A stretch of 64,000 nt of DNA from Ailurus styani. Its lineage: Eukaryota; Chordata; Mammalia; Carnivora; Ailuridae. Below are positions 24,158 to 34,789 of the stretch, one piece after another (position 1 is the stretch's first letter; each line of letters starts with the position of its first letter). A model generated the notes under the pieces. The model had not been told where the DNA came from and made no database searches. It saw nothing but the letters and a program-made list of their open reading frames with translations. The stretch lies in assembly GCA_002007465.1 (NCBI GenBank), contig LNAC01000036.1, positions 6,790,021-6,854,020 of the forward strand, in the 5' to 3' direction. A program made the translations under genes and the position numbers.

Positions 24158-24383
24158 GAGGGCATCTGGGCGGCTCAGTCAGTTAAGTGTCTGCCTTCCG
24201 CTCAGATCATGATTATCAGGGTCCTAGGATCCAGCCCTGCATCAAGCCCTGCAGCAGGCTCCCTGCTCAATGCCGAGCCTGCTTCTCCCTCTCCTCCCCA
24301 CTCCTTCCCCTTCCTCTCTCTTCTCTTCTCTTCTCTCTCTCGTTATCTCTCTCTCAAATAAATAAATAAAATCTTTTTTTAAA
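24158..24383 (+). mobile_element. CAN SINE
   Basis: GGGCATCTGGGCGGCTCAGT head, expanded TTCTCTTCTCTTC middle, AATAAATAAAATC tail; flanks AAATATCATAT. Confidence 0.9.
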
Positions 24384-24439
24384 AAATATCATATGAGTTT
24401 TATCTTCCATCGTACACTTCCATGAGACTGACATCTGTG

Positions 24440-24760
24440 TTATCTTAGAGCATACCCAACTACAAGTTCCACAAGGGTGGAGATTTTCAAGTTTTGTACG
24501 CTGCTCTGTCCCCACCATCTACAACAGTATCTGGCAAAGAGGTGATGGGGCGCCTGGGTGGCTCAGTTGGTTAAGCCTCTGCCTTCGGCTCAGGTCACGA
24601 TCCCTAGCCCTGCATCGGGCTCCCTGCTCAGCTGGGGAGTCTGCTTCTCCCTCTCCCTTCCACTCCCCCCGCTTGTGCTTTTTGTGTCAGATAAATAAAG
24701 TCTTTAAAAAAAAAGGTGATAAAGAAATATTTGATAAATGAATACTCATTCATTCATTGG
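24440..24760 (+). mobile_element. L2 3' end split by a SINE
   Basis: TCCACAAGGGTGGAGATTTT, then CAGTATCTGGCAAAGAGGTG, interrupted by a SINE, then ATTTGATAAATGAATAC: a classic L2 3' terminus. Confidence 0.7.
24548..24711 (+). mobile_element. CAN SINE with internal deletion, inside L2
   Basis: GGGGCGCCTGGGTGGCTCAG head; the usual TCTCAGGGTCCTGGGATCGA block is missing between GGTCACGATCC and CTAGCCCTGC. Flanks AGGTGAT. Confidence 0.9.
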
Positions 24761-25129
24761 GCAAACTGAGCTAAGAATCTGAAATCCAAGTCCTTAAAAA
24801 ATTGAGTAATCACACATGTGTTTTCAAAAATAATTCACTAACCATCAGTTGTTTGTCACTTGGTTATATAACACCAGGCTTCATACAACTTAACCCCACT
24901 GAATTGAAATACCTCAGGTGTATGGTGACACAACTTGTTCTATTCAATTTAAGAGATGATCGTAAGGATAAAATAAGCTTATCTGGAAGCACTGATGCCC
25001 ATCACCAAAGAACCACTGGAACCACTGACCACAGAACCCATGAGAAATAAATAGGACTATGGCCTATTCAGCCACAGCCACATCACCTAAGTAGAGGAAG
25101 CAGGGTCCATGACTGCCTTATGTGCCAGA

Positions 25130-25270
25130 AACCACACATGACCTTATTCAAGCTTCAGAACAACTCGGATGTAGGCACAAATATCTCAGAATTACATCTC
25201 ACAAAATTGAGTTCTGGAGTGGTGCAGGAAAACTGTCCAAAGTCACCGAGGTCTGTCAAGTTCTAAAGCC
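25130..25270 (-). mobile_element. MIR relic
   Basis: Diverged reverse-complement MIR: TCTCACAAAATTGAGTTCTG, then CTGTCCAAAGTCACCGAGGT. Confidence 0.5.
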
Positions 25271-26383
25271 ACGCTATTACTAGCCTCCAACCCCCCTCCC
25301 CACGCTGTAGATATAACTACAGGGAGAAGGAACTGAAATAAGATTCTATGAATGCAAGAATAAATAGACAGTAACTTTAGTGAGTCACATAGAGGCAAAA
25401 ACGCCCTGTTATTACAATTAAACAATACCTTAGTTAGGCCTTCCCATTTTGAGCCTCTCTCTCCCGCTCTTTCCACAAACTGGGAAACGACTTAAGAAAA
25501 TCACGCGGCCTCCGGTTTAAGGCCACACACAAGCAAACAGCTGATAAACAATCCAGACTTCCGTGTCACTTCCCATTGGTCCGTAAAGGGGAGGTGCCTA
25601 CAGAGTTGAGCCTCACTGGCTAGAAGGGCCAGTTTTCCCCTCTGCAAGCCCGTCCGAAGAAAGGGACACAACGTGCCGAGATCCCAGCGCCTCTACAGCC
25701 CTGTGCCACGTCTGGGGTGACCCAAAGGTCCTCCAGGCCGTCGCAGCCCGGACTTCCTAGGGACAAATGGGGGGGCGTGTATCTCTACGCAGAAAGGCAG
25801 AAAGCTCGTTTCATTTGCCCTCAGGAAGATTCGCCTTAGTTTACACACAAACCCAGCCCGAAACTTGACGACGCGCTTGCTCTACCGATGCAACGCCGGG
25901 ACAGAGGCAGTTTGGTACCGCAGGAAAAGAACTGAAGGGGCAGCCTAGCGACCGAGGCGCTGACTCCGGGCTCACGTCCGTGGGAGCACAGCCAAGTCCC
26001 CTCCCCTTCTCCTGACGGCCTCAACAACGGCACCTGTTCGTGCCGCCAACGAGGTGGTTGTGTTTTTGCAGTCATGACCCCAGCACGACCTCAGCCTCGC
26101 GCTGCCACTGGAGGGCAAGAGGTGCTTCCCACTCGGAACTCTAAAGGGAACAGCTGCGAGACGTGGTTCGCTTGCAGGGCCGCTGAGAGCTTTCCGAAAG
26201 GCAGGTCTCCGGGACCAAAGTGCCCAGGGAGGATTCCCACCGCTCTGCGGCGCGGGGACCCAAGACCCGGGCCCGCCCGAGGGTCCCCGCAGGGCGCCCG
26301 CCCCGGGGAGGGAGGGGCCGCATTCCCGCGCCGGGGCGCGACGACTAGGCCCGGAAAGCCCCCCCTGTCCTCCCCCGGCGCAC

Positions 26384-26623
26384 CTCCAGCGTGTAGCTCT
26401 CGCTCATGTTGCGGTAGCTGTCCCAGGCCTCGGCCCGCGCCGCCTCGTCCATGTTCAGGCGGCTGCACAGCTCCTCGAACCGCTGCTGGGTCTGAGGGGC
26501 CGGCGACCGGGCCGGCTGCGCGGCGTCCTCCGCCTCCCCATCGTCTTCCTCCTCCTCGTCCGAGGCTGCGGCCGCCGGAGGAGGAGGCGGGGGCGGCGGC
26601 GACTGCTCGCCTCCCGACGGCAT
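26384..26623 (-). CDS. RBL2: RBL2 coding exon 1 (residues 1-80, start codon)
   Basis: The start codon is the CAT at 26621-26623, giving MPSGGEQSPPPPPP. This is the p130 N terminus: a proline run, an alanine run and an acidic stretch (DEEEEDDGEAED), then the conserved helix QRFEELCSRLNMDEAARAEA. The exon ends after codon GAG at 26384, followed by donor GTGCGC (phase 0). Small differences from the human protein as I recall it sit in the low-complexity part, for example QPARSPAPQ. The exon lies inside a CpG island. Reading through the donor gives an artefactual 12-residue tail, so the open frame to 26345 should not be used as the exon end. Confidence 0.97.
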
Positions 26624-26779
26624 AGCGCACCCCTGGGCGGCCGGTCCTCAGGTGAGCTGAGGGCCGGAGCCCGCAGCCATTCAAACCGAGGAGCGCCCGC
26701 CCGTCGGCCGTCCGCACGGCGACTGCGCCGCCACCAAAGAAGCTGGACCTGAAGTAGGCACCCGTAGTTCCGAGCATGG

Positions 26780-26799
26780 CCTCCTGGGAAATGTAGTCC
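26780..26799 (-). promoter_or_regulatory. ZNF143/SBS-like motif upstream of RBL2
   Basis: On the minus strand the sequence reads GGACTACATTTCCCAGGAGG. This closely resembles the ACTACAATTCCC-type SBS element bound by ZNF143/THAP11 at many mammalian CpG-island promoters. It lies about 160 bp upstream of the RBL2 start codon, in the range of a core promoter element. Binding is inferred from the motif alone. Confidence 0.5.
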
Positions 26800-27334
26800 G
26801 AGCCGGAGGCCCACGGGGGTCAAAAATCATATTAAAAAAAATATCAACCCACGTAGTGATCCTTGGGCTAAAATGAAAGCGGCTTTGGTAGTTTTTAAGT
26901 ACGTCCCCGTGGTGGGACCATTCGGCAGGGCTGTACTGAAGAGAAAACACCCCCAAAATATTAACTTGCAATAGTTCAGTATCCAAGGCATCTCCAAAAT
27001 TAATACTCTTTATCTGGGTGTCCTTATCTCCAAAATAAGAACAAGAGCAAGCAAGGGCCTGTCTGCCCAAGTTCGAATGTCAGCATCGCTCCTAATTTCC
27101 CGTTCTTTCCTATGTTTTAATTTTATGTGAGCCTTTCCAATAAATATTGGGTTTTTTTAAAGCAGTAATTCTTTTATTTATACGGCAAATGTTAAACTTT
27201 ATAAGAAACCGTCACTTTTTTTTCTAAAGTGGCTCTATCGTTTCATATTCCCACCCACAATGAAATTTACATTTGGGGACTAAGTGGTACAAACTTGCAG
27301 TTACAAAATAAATTAAGTCATAAGGATGTACTGT

Positions 27335-27500
27335 ACTGCATCGGGAAGAGAGTCAATAATATTCTAATGACTTTGTACAGTGACTGATCGTAACTAGACT
27401 TATCATAAGGATCATTTCGTAATGTATAAAAATATCGAATTACGGCAGCATACACCGGAAACTGATAGAGTGTCATTATTCTTAAATGTAAAAAAACATA
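27335..27500 (+). mobile_element. L1 3'-end relic
   Basis: GACTTTGTACAGTGACTGAT ... AATTACGGCAGCATACACCG GAAACTGATA follows L1 3' UTR order, diverged. The flanking 26850-27334 and 27500-27890 show no recognised element. Confidence 0.55.
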
Positions 27501-27909
27501 TATTTAAATTTATTTCCAATGATCATGAAGCTGTAAGTGTTGTATTACTTTCAGATGAGTGATCAGATGGCTTTTATGGCTACCGTGGCTTCCACTTGTG
27601 TTTGCAATTTGTTTATGTGTCTCCCACAATTATTCAAAGAGGTGTTATTGATACCAGCAAAAACCAGTTGAGGACGCTATCGACTCAAGCAAAGCTGAGA
27701 CCAATGTACCTTTCACCTGATATGTGAGGAGTGTCTTCCTGACCCCTGAGTTAACTAGCATTTTATCTGTGATTAATTCTAGTCAGGCATCTGTGTCCCT
27801 TAATGGCCTGTACTATAAGCCCCTCAAACCAGGTTTCTCTACTGGGAATCAGAATCTGCCTGCTAAAAATTCAATTCACAACAGAACTACAAAATCTAGC
27901 TAGATTGAG

Positions 27910-28122
27910 GGACACCTGGGTGGCTCAGTCAGCTAAGTGGCCAACTCGATTTCAGTTCAGGTCATGATCTTGGGGTCCTGGGATGGAGCCCCCACATCAG
28001 GCTCTGTGCTTAGCAGGGAGCCTGTTTGAGGATTCTCTCTCTCCCTCTCTCTTTGGCCCTCTCCCAGCTGGTGATCTCTCTCCTTCTCTCTCAAATAAAT
28101 AAATAAATCTTAAAAAAAAAAA
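27910..28122 (+). mobile_element. CAN SINE
   Basis: GGACACCTGGGTGGCTCAGT head; AATAAATAAATAAATC tail; flanks CTAGCTAGATTGA repeated at 27896 and 28127. Confidence 0.92.
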
Positions 28123-28643
28123 CAAAACTAGCTAGATTGAATACACAGGGAAGCCTTGGCAATCTGGAATGAATGCAACCTGTCCCTTCAGTCCTCTATA
28201 AACAATTATAAACAATTGCTATTATAAACCATCATTGCCTTATGATGCCTACAAGGTCTGTTGGAGTAGGTATTGGGCTACATACCTTCAACTGCTTCGT
28301 ACTGTTGAGTTTTAAGACATTCTGTCTAATTTGTGAATAACATTTTTTCTCTCATTTATGACATTCAATCAGTAATTTAATTGCAAAATTTAAAAAAATG
28401 CTTTGTCTATTTTTATCTCCCTTCCTGAATTCAGGCAATAAGATGTTTCTTTTCACTGAGATCACCATATGACCTGCTGATAACCATTTCCTCCTTTCTT
28501 TTACTGGGGGGCGGAGTGCTTGCAAACAAAGTAACAGAGGTGGCTAGGAATGTGTGTCAAGTTAATGATCAGTAAAGCATGACTAGGGCCTTGCTTTGAG
28601 CAGAGAGCAGGGATACTAATGACTGAGTTTAAGAAATTAATCC

Positions 28644-28846
28644 GGGGCACCTGGGTGGCTCAGTGGGTTAAAGCCTCTGCTTTCGGCTCAGGTCATGATC
28701 TCAGGGTCCTGGGATCAAGGCCCGCATCGGGCTCCCTGCTCAGCGGGGAGCCTGCTTCCCCCCCTCCCCCGCCTGCCTCTCTGCCTCCTTGTGATCTCTC
28801 TCCCTCTGTGAAATAAATAAGTAAAATCTTAAAAAAAAAAAAAAAA
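28644..28846 (+). mobile_element. CAN SINE, young subfamily
   Basis: GGCACCTGGGTGGCTCAGTG then GGTTAAAGCCTCTGC; A17 tail; flanks AAGAAATTAATC at 28631-28642 and after the tail. Confidence 0.93.
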
Positions 28847-29530
28847 AGAAATTAATCTGGACCACAAAAGACCCCCCAAAGCCAAAGCAAACTTGAGAAA
28901 GAACAAAGTTGGAGGCATCACCCTTCCTGATTTCAAACTATACTACAAAGCTATAGTAATCAAATCAGTATGGTATTGGCATAAAAACAGACACATGGAT
29001 CACTGGAACAAAATTAAAAGCCCAGAAATAAACCCACACATATACAGATATCAACTCAAAGTGTATTAAAGACTTGGGCATAGGTTGAAAATGTAAAACT
29101 CCTAGAAGAAAGCAAAAGCAGTAAGCACCTCAACTTTGGTCTTGGCAATGATTTTTTGGATTTGATGCTAAAAACAAAGGCAACAAAAGCAAAAATAAGT
29201 AAGTGGGACTACAACAAACTAAAAGGATTCTGTATAGCAAAAAAAAAATCAACAAAATGAAAAGGGAAACTACAGAATGGGAGAAAATATTTGCAAATCA
29301 TATATCTGATAAGGGATTAATAGCCAAAATATATAAAGAACTCATACAATTCAATAGAAACAGTTCCGGTAAAAAAAAAAAAAAAAGAGGATCTGAATTG
29401 AATTATTCCAAAGAGGACATACAAATGTCCAACAGATCTATGAAAAGGTGCTTGACATCATTAATCATCAGGGAAATGCAAATCAAAATTGCAAGATAAC
29501 ATTTCATGCCTGTTAGAATGGCCATTCTTC

Positions 29531-29710
29531 TTCTTCTCTTTTTTAAGATTTTATTTATTTATTTGACAAAGAAAGATGGAACAAAAGTAGGGGGAACTGG
29601 AGAGGGAGAAGCAGGCTCCCTACTGAGCAGGGAGCCTAACTCAGGGCTCTAACCCAGGATGCTGGGATCATGATCTGAACTGAAGGCAGACACTTAAGGA
29701 CTGAGCCCCC
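29531..29710 (-). mobile_element. CAN SINE inside L1
   Basis: Flanked by AGAATGGCCATTCTT (29515-29529) and AGAATGGCTATTCTT (29711-29725), a 15-bp duplication with one change. Confidence 0.93.
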
Positions 29711-29862
29711 AGAATGGCTATTCTTAAAAAGATAAGAAAAAACAAGTGTGAGGATGTGGAGAAAAGGAAACCCTTGTGCACTTTGGTGGGAATGCAAAAT
29801 GATGCAGCAACTTTGGTAAACAGTATGGAAGTTCCTTTAAAAAATTGAAAATAGAATTACCA

Positions 29863-30013
29863 AGGGCTTCTAGGTGGCTCAGTTGGTTAGGCACCTGACT
29901 CTTGATCTCAGCTCAGGTCTTGATCTCAAGAACCTGAGTTCAAGTCCTTCATGGGGCCTACATTAAAAAAAAAAAAGGCCCATGTGGAGCCTACATTAAA
30001 AAAAAAAAGGAGG
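29863..30013 (+). mobile_element. Truncated CAN SINE with duplicated tail, inside L1
   Basis: Head AGGTGGCTCAGTTGGTTAGG; the body ends early, and GCCTACATTAAAAAAAAAAA occurs twice in tandem (around 29957 and 29991). L1 flanks AGAATTACC on both sides. Confidence 0.8.
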
Positions 30014-30726
30014 AGAATTACCGAATGACTCAATAATCCCACTTCTGAGTATTTACACAGAAGAATTGAAATCAGGGTCTTGACGACTTACCTGCACCCC
30101 CACATTCTTTGCAACACTAAGCCCAACAGCCAAGACATGGAAACAACCTAAGTGTTCATAGATGGATGAATGGGTAAAGATAATGTGTAGGTACATATAA
30201 AATGGAATATTATTCAGCTATAAAAAGAAGGAATTCCTGCCATTTGCAACAACATGGATGGACCTCAAGGGCATTATGCTAAGTAAAATAAGTCAGACAG
30301 AGAAAGACAAATACTGTACGATCTCATTTATATGTGAAATCTAAAAACAAACTCATAAATACAAAGAAAAATTGGTGGTTGCCAGAATCAGGGAGCAGGG
30401 AGTGGGAAAAATGGGTGAAAGTGGCAAAAGGTACAAACTTCCAGTTATCAAATGGATGAGTCCTGGGGATATAATGTACAGTATCATGACTATATTTAGT
30501 GATACTGTATTGCATGGTTTGAAAATTGCTAAGAGAGTAAATCTTAAAAGTTCACATCACAAGAAAAAATGTCTAACTCTGTCATTATGGATGTTAACTA
30601 AACTTACTGTAGTAATCATTTTACAGTCATCTCCCTGTCCTTTACTATCACCAAATAATTATGTTATATACCTAAAATAATACAATGTTACATGTCAATT
30701 ATATCTCAATTAAAAAGAAAAGAACT

Positions 30727-30905
30727 AGGGGCTCCAGGGTGGCTCAGTTGCTTAAGCGTCCGACTCTTGATTTTGGCTCAGGTTGTGATCTCAGGAATGT
30801 GGGACTGAGCACCACATTGATGGGGGGGGTCCATGCTCAGTGGGAGCTGCTGGGGATTCTCTCTCTCCCTCTTCTCCATGCCCCCCTCTAAAATGAATAA
30901 ACCTT
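30727..30905 (+). mobile_element. CAN SINE, diverged
   Basis: GGGGCTCCAGGGTGGCTCAG head; AATGAATAAACC end. L1 3'-end sequence TTATGGATGTTAACTAAACT occurs on both sides (30586 and 30904), so it lies between two L1 tails. Confidence 0.85.
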
Positions 30906-30965
30906 ATGGATGTTAACTAAACTTATGGTGTTAATCATTTAATAATATATACACACATCAAATCA
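30903..30965 (+). mobile_element. Second L1 3'-end scrap
   Basis: TTATGGATGTTAACTAAACT plus AATATATACACACATCAAAT, a standard L1 terminus, copy of 30586-30640. Confidence 0.65.
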
Positions 30966-30999
30966 CAGCTAGAGGAAGGGAAAGAGGGTTGGTTTCAGG

Positions 31000-31290
31000 T
31001 GGAGAAAAAAGCTTATACAAAGACCTTGAATCGGGAAAAGGCATGAGTCGTTCAGGGAATGCAGGAATGCGAATGTGGTTTTAGTGTAAAAATGGAGAGG
31101 AAAAGCCATGAGGTGTGGATAGAGATGAAGTCAAAGACCTGGGAAAGATTTGGGACTTGATTCTAGAGGTGAAGCCACGTAAGGTTTTAGGTTAAGGAGG
31201 GCAGTGACACACCTCTATCCCTGAAACCTAGAACAATGTTGAGCCCTTGTTAGGTGTTCAACAAATATTAATGAACGAAACACCTAGCTT
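31000..31290 (+). repeat. Ancient repeat, L2-like end
   Basis: Same unassigned family as 5700-6250 (GGACTTGATTCTAGAGGTGA), then L2-like CCTAGAACAATGTTGAGCCC with TTCAACAAATATTAATGAAC. Confidence 0.5.
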
Positions 31291-31368
31291 GATTTCTGGC
31301 CCAGTGTTCCCAAAATAAAACTGATTGTGCTGATTAGGTTGATGTCCTCTGTCATCATTAAGAAAGAG

Positions 31369-31535
31369 GCACCTGGGTGGCTCAGTTGCTTAAGTGTCTG
31401 CCTGCAGCTCAGGTCATGATCTCAGGGTCCTGGGGTCAAGTCCCACATCAGGCTCCTTGCTCAGCCCTCTGCCTGCTGCTCCCCCTGCTTGTGCTCTCTC
31501 TCTCAAATAAATAAAATATTAAAAAAAAAAAAAAG
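31369..31535 (+). mobile_element. CAN SINE
   Basis: GGCACCTGGGTGGCTCAGTT head; shortened middle; A14 tail. Confidence 0.9.
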
Positions 31536-31589
31536 GGAAGGAAGAAAAGCAAAAAAGAATGTAAATAGTTCCAGTTATCTTACTCTCTG

Positions 31590-32130
31590 AGGGACAGGAA
31601 CCAGGATACAAACTCCCTCTCCTTTAACATCACCTGTCCTTTCACTGTGCCTTCTGGAACCCTCAGCATTTCCTTATATCCCACAGGCTTCAAGGCCAGG
31701 AGGAGGGGCTGTGTCCTGTCTCCTACCCACTGTGCCCACCAGACCCTCACTCTCCATGTCATCGAAGTTCATGCCCCAAGCCCATCATTTCCATTTTTTC
31801 GTATCAGAAAATAATTTCAACATTCTTCCCGTGCATCAGGCCAAAAAACTGGAATCATCTTTGATTCCTCTTTCTCTCACCTCCTGCATTCAATTCACCT
31901 GCAATATCTGTCAGCTCGGTCTTCAATTATTCAAAACCTAACCAACTCTCATATCTTTCATTGCCAATCCTCTGGCCCAAGCTTCCATCATCTTTTACCA
32001 GCATTAAAGCAATATCCTCCCACCTGGTCTCCCTGCCTCTGTCCTTCCTCCTACAGCAATTTCTTCTCAATACAGAAGCTGTGGTCATAATTTTATGTGT
32101 CGGACTGGCTGGGGCAGAGTGCCTAGATAT
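31590..32130 (+). mobile_element. L2 fragment
   Basis: GGAATCATCTTTGATTCCTC and CCTCCCACCTGGTCTCCCTG, with CTGTCCTTCCTCCTACAG, are L2 phrases in order. 32131-32860 shows no recognised element. Confidence 0.65.
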
Positions 32131-32862
32131 TCAGTCAAACAGTATTCAGTGATTCTGTAGGGATATTTATGGATGAGATTTACATTTAAATCCATGTATT
32201 CTGAGTAAAGCAAATTGCTCTTCATAATGTGGGTGGGCCTCATCCAATCAGCTGAAGGCCTGAAGAGAACAAAAAGACTGACCTCCCCCAAGCAAAAGAG
32301 AATTCTTCTAGAGACAGCCTTTGACTTTAACCTATTGGCTCTCCCCTAGGTCCTCAGACTGTTGGCACACCTGCAAAATTCGGACTTTCTAGTCTACATA
32401 ATCATGTGAACCGATTTCTTAAAATTTGTGATGTGTCAGGCAGAGATGGTGTTTGTAAAGCCATGAGATTGGGGTGGGATCACCAAGAGAGTGAGCGGGG
32501 AAAAGAAAAGGATGAAGGACAGCGTCCAGTGTTCAGAGGTGTGAGAGAAGAGGAGGAAGAGAGGAGGGGAAGGGAGGAAGCGCCCGTGTCTAGCGACTGA
32601 TGGTCCAAGAAGATACACAAATGGACATTGGATTGGTAACAACGTGGTCATGTGAACCAAGAGCAGTGTGGCCAGCGGTGACCGAGGACCAGATTGCGGC
32701 AGGTTTACCAGGGTTTGGGAAGACAGAAATCGGAACGACAAGAATTCTTGAGTTTTGCTGCCAAAGAGAGAAGAAAAAATAGCTCAGGAGTCGGGAGGGG
32801 TGTGAGGTCAGAAGAGTTTTGTTTTGTTCATTCATCGTTTTTGCATTAAGATAAAAGAAACA

Positions 32863-33062
32863 AGGGGCACCTGGGTGGCCTAGTTCCTTAAGCTTCCAAC
32901 TCTTGGTTTTCGGTTCAGGTCATAACCTCAGGGTTGTGAGATAGAGCCAGGCACCCGGCTCTGCACTTAGTGGGGAGTCTGCTAGAGAGTGTCTCCCTCT
33001 GCACCCCCCTCACTTGCACGAGCTCTCCCTCTCTCTCCAATTAATTAATGAAGTAAATCTTG
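32863..33062 (+). mobile_element. CAN SINE, diverged
   Basis: GGGGCACCTGGGTGGCCTAG head; tail AATTAATTAATGAAGTAAATC runs into the GGAA array. Confidence 0.88.
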
Positions 33063-33160
33063 AGAAGGGAAGGGAGGAAGGAAGGAAGGAAGGAAGGAAG
33101 GAAGGAAGGAAGGAAGGGATGGAGGGAGGGAGGGAATGGAAGGAAGGAAGGAAGGAGGAA
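33063..33160. repeat. (GGAA)n microsatellite on SINE tail
   Basis: About eleven near-uninterrupted GGAA units, then GGGA and more GGAA units. It seems to have grown out of the SINE's A-rich tail. Confidence 0.93.
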
Positions 33161-33810
33161 AGGCCAGCATGTTCGGTGCTGGCAGAAATGATTCGGAACC
33201 AGCACTCCCTGGTCCTCCCTGGTTCCTGTCCTCTTTGAATAGAGGAAGTGACTTCTCTCCAGGAGGAACCCACTCACCGCCTGTGCCCTGGACGTCCTCC
33301 CCCGACCCCTACCCTGTCAGGACCCCCGCGTGGCCCAGGCTTCCGGGGGGAACCCACCCTGTCCAGAGGGGTGGCCGCAAAGGAAATCAGTTGCCGGACC
33401 TCAGTCTCCCCTCCCGGCCTCCCCTTGACGCTGATCTGACTTCTCCCTGCCCCTGCCGCTTTCTCACCTTGCACTCTGCGCCTTCCATTCCCAAGTTCCT
33501 CGTGTCTGTCCGCCGCAGCCCACGGGAACCCCTGTCTCTCCCCCAGAAGCTCTTCCGCACTTTCCCGCAGGCCTCTGGGAAACCCGCCTCCTGGCTTCGC
33601 TCCTACCTGTCTGATTTCTCCGCTGCTGTCCCCTTTGTGCCTCTCCAAGACCTCCGTCCCCAGACCTCGTCTCTTTCCACTCTGCCTTCCCTTCCCAGGC
33701 AAGCTCCCCCATTTCCTTGGCCTTGGTCTCTAGCTGGCAGCCACTGCCAAGTGCATCTCTGGGGTACACCTGTCTTCTGAGTGCTTCTACCTGCGGCATT
33801 TGGGGACACT
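33161..33810. other. GC-rich stretch, no convincing gene
   Basis: C- and CpG-enriched against its surroundings, with overlapping long open frames on both strands (214 codons plus, 142 and 138 codons minus). Low-complexity proline/serine/arginine translations and lack of splice-compatible or known domains argue that GC content alone keeps them open. Could be an old L2 or an unannotated CpG-rich element. Confidence 0.4.
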
Positions 33811-33828
33811 AAAAAATCAACACGTGCA

Positions 33829-34003
33829 AGGGTGCCTGGGTGGCTCAGGGGGTTAAAGCCTCTGCCTTCTGATCTCAGGGTCCTGGGATCGAGGCCCGCA
33901 TCGGGCTCTCTGCTCAGCAGGGAGCCTGCTCCCCCCTCCCCCCGACTGCCTCTCTGCTTACTTGCGATCTCCCTCTCTCTGTCAAGTAAATAAAATCTTA
34001 AAA
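33829..34003 (+). mobile_element. CAN SINE, young subfamily with 18-bp duplication
   Basis: GGTGCCTGGGTGGCTCAGGG head; the GCTCAGGTCATG block is deleted. Flanks AAAAAATCAACACGTGCA at 33811-33828 and 34006-34023. Confidence 0.93.
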
Positions 34004-34229
34004 AAAAAAAAATCAACACGTGCAGAATACACTCAGGATCTTCCTCCCCAAACCTGCTTCACCCCCAGCCTCATTCCATCTCCTTGCTGGAACCTCCACC
34101 GCTCACCCACTTGCTCCAGCCAGAAACCTCCTTGAGTCCTTCATTGTCACCAAGCCCTGTTGATTTCACTGTCCAGATAAGCAAAATTTATACATTGGGT
34201 TCTGTTTTCTTAACATGACAGGAGACGTG

Positions 34230-34570
34230 CTGTTCTAGATAGGATGGTCAGAGAAGGCCAGTGACCTTGGCACTGAGATCTGGCTGAAGTTAGTGAGCCA
34301 GCGATGCAGAGAGCCTGAGGGAGAACACTGCAGGACAGGAACTAGTGAGCACAAAGGGCTTGAGATGGGAGGGTGAGTCGTGTGTTGGACCAACAGCAAG
34401 GACGTTAGTACGTCTGGAGCAGAATGACAAGGGCCAGAGTGGTAGGAATCCATGTCAGAGGGGATGGGGAGGTTGGTCACAGACCAAGGTGAAGGGTCTG
34501 GCTGTCGCTGATTATAGAGGGATGCCAGAGGGGGCTTTTGAACAGAGAGCTGATTCAGTCTGGCTTACGG
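34230..34570 (+). repeat. Ancient repeat, unassigned, cut by SINE
   Basis: AGTTAGTGAGCCAGCGATGC through GCTGATTCAGTCTGGCTTAC, then after the SINE AAGCTCACCTTGGTTGCTGT; same family as 5700-6250. Confidence 0.5.
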
Positions 34571-34589
34571 TTTTATTTTATTTCATTTT

Positions 34590-34767
34590 AAAGATTTTAT
34601 TTATTCATTTGAGAGAGAGAGCACCCAAGCAGGAGGAGTGGCAGGCAAAGGGAAATGCATGCTCCCCGCTGAGCAGGAAGCCCAACTCAGGACTTGCTCC
34701 CAGGCCCCCGAGATCATGACCTGGGCTGAAGGCAGATGCTTAACCAACTGAGCCACCCAGGCACCCC
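34590..34767 (-). mobile_element. CAN SINE
   Basis: AAAGATTTTATTTATTCATT left end, CCACCCAGGCACCCC right end. Confidence 0.9.
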
Positions 34768-34789
34768 ATGATTTTAAAAGCTCACCTTG

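Larger units (their letters stand above)
25600..26850 (-). promoter_or_regulatory. RBL2: RBL2 CpG-island promoter region
   Basis: This roughly 1.2-kb stretch is strikingly rich in C, G and CpG against an AT-rich surround. It covers exon 1, the start of intron 1 and the sequence just upstream, as expected for a housekeeping cell-cycle gene. No TATA box was seen near the start. Upstream of the ATG there is a ZNF143/SBS-like element (26780-26799) and a TTTGAA hexamer (26680-26685). The transcription start is not determined, but the 5' UTR probably begins somewhere in 26640-26790. The edges are estimated by eye. Confidence 0.75.
28858..30715 (+). mobile_element. L1 ORF2 C-terminal part and 3' UTR
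   Basis: Plus-strand frames give [20 protein letters not shown], then [20 protein letters not shown] and [20 protein letters not shown], the L1 reverse transcriptase C-terminal region, with stops and frame breaks; the 3' UTR follows to 30715. Two SINEs interrupt it. Confidence 0.92.

Noticed and set aside
26074..26777. Long plus-strand (183 codons) and minus-strand (228 codons) frames over the RBL2 promoter
   Set aside because: Low-complexity Pro/Arg/Gly translations caused by CpG-island composition. The minus one merely overlaps RBL2 exon 1 in the wrong frame.
33136..33780. 214-codon plus-strand frame
   Set aside because: Starts inside the GGAA repeat, has Pro/Ser/Arg low complexity, and antisense frames are open as well; GC content explains it.
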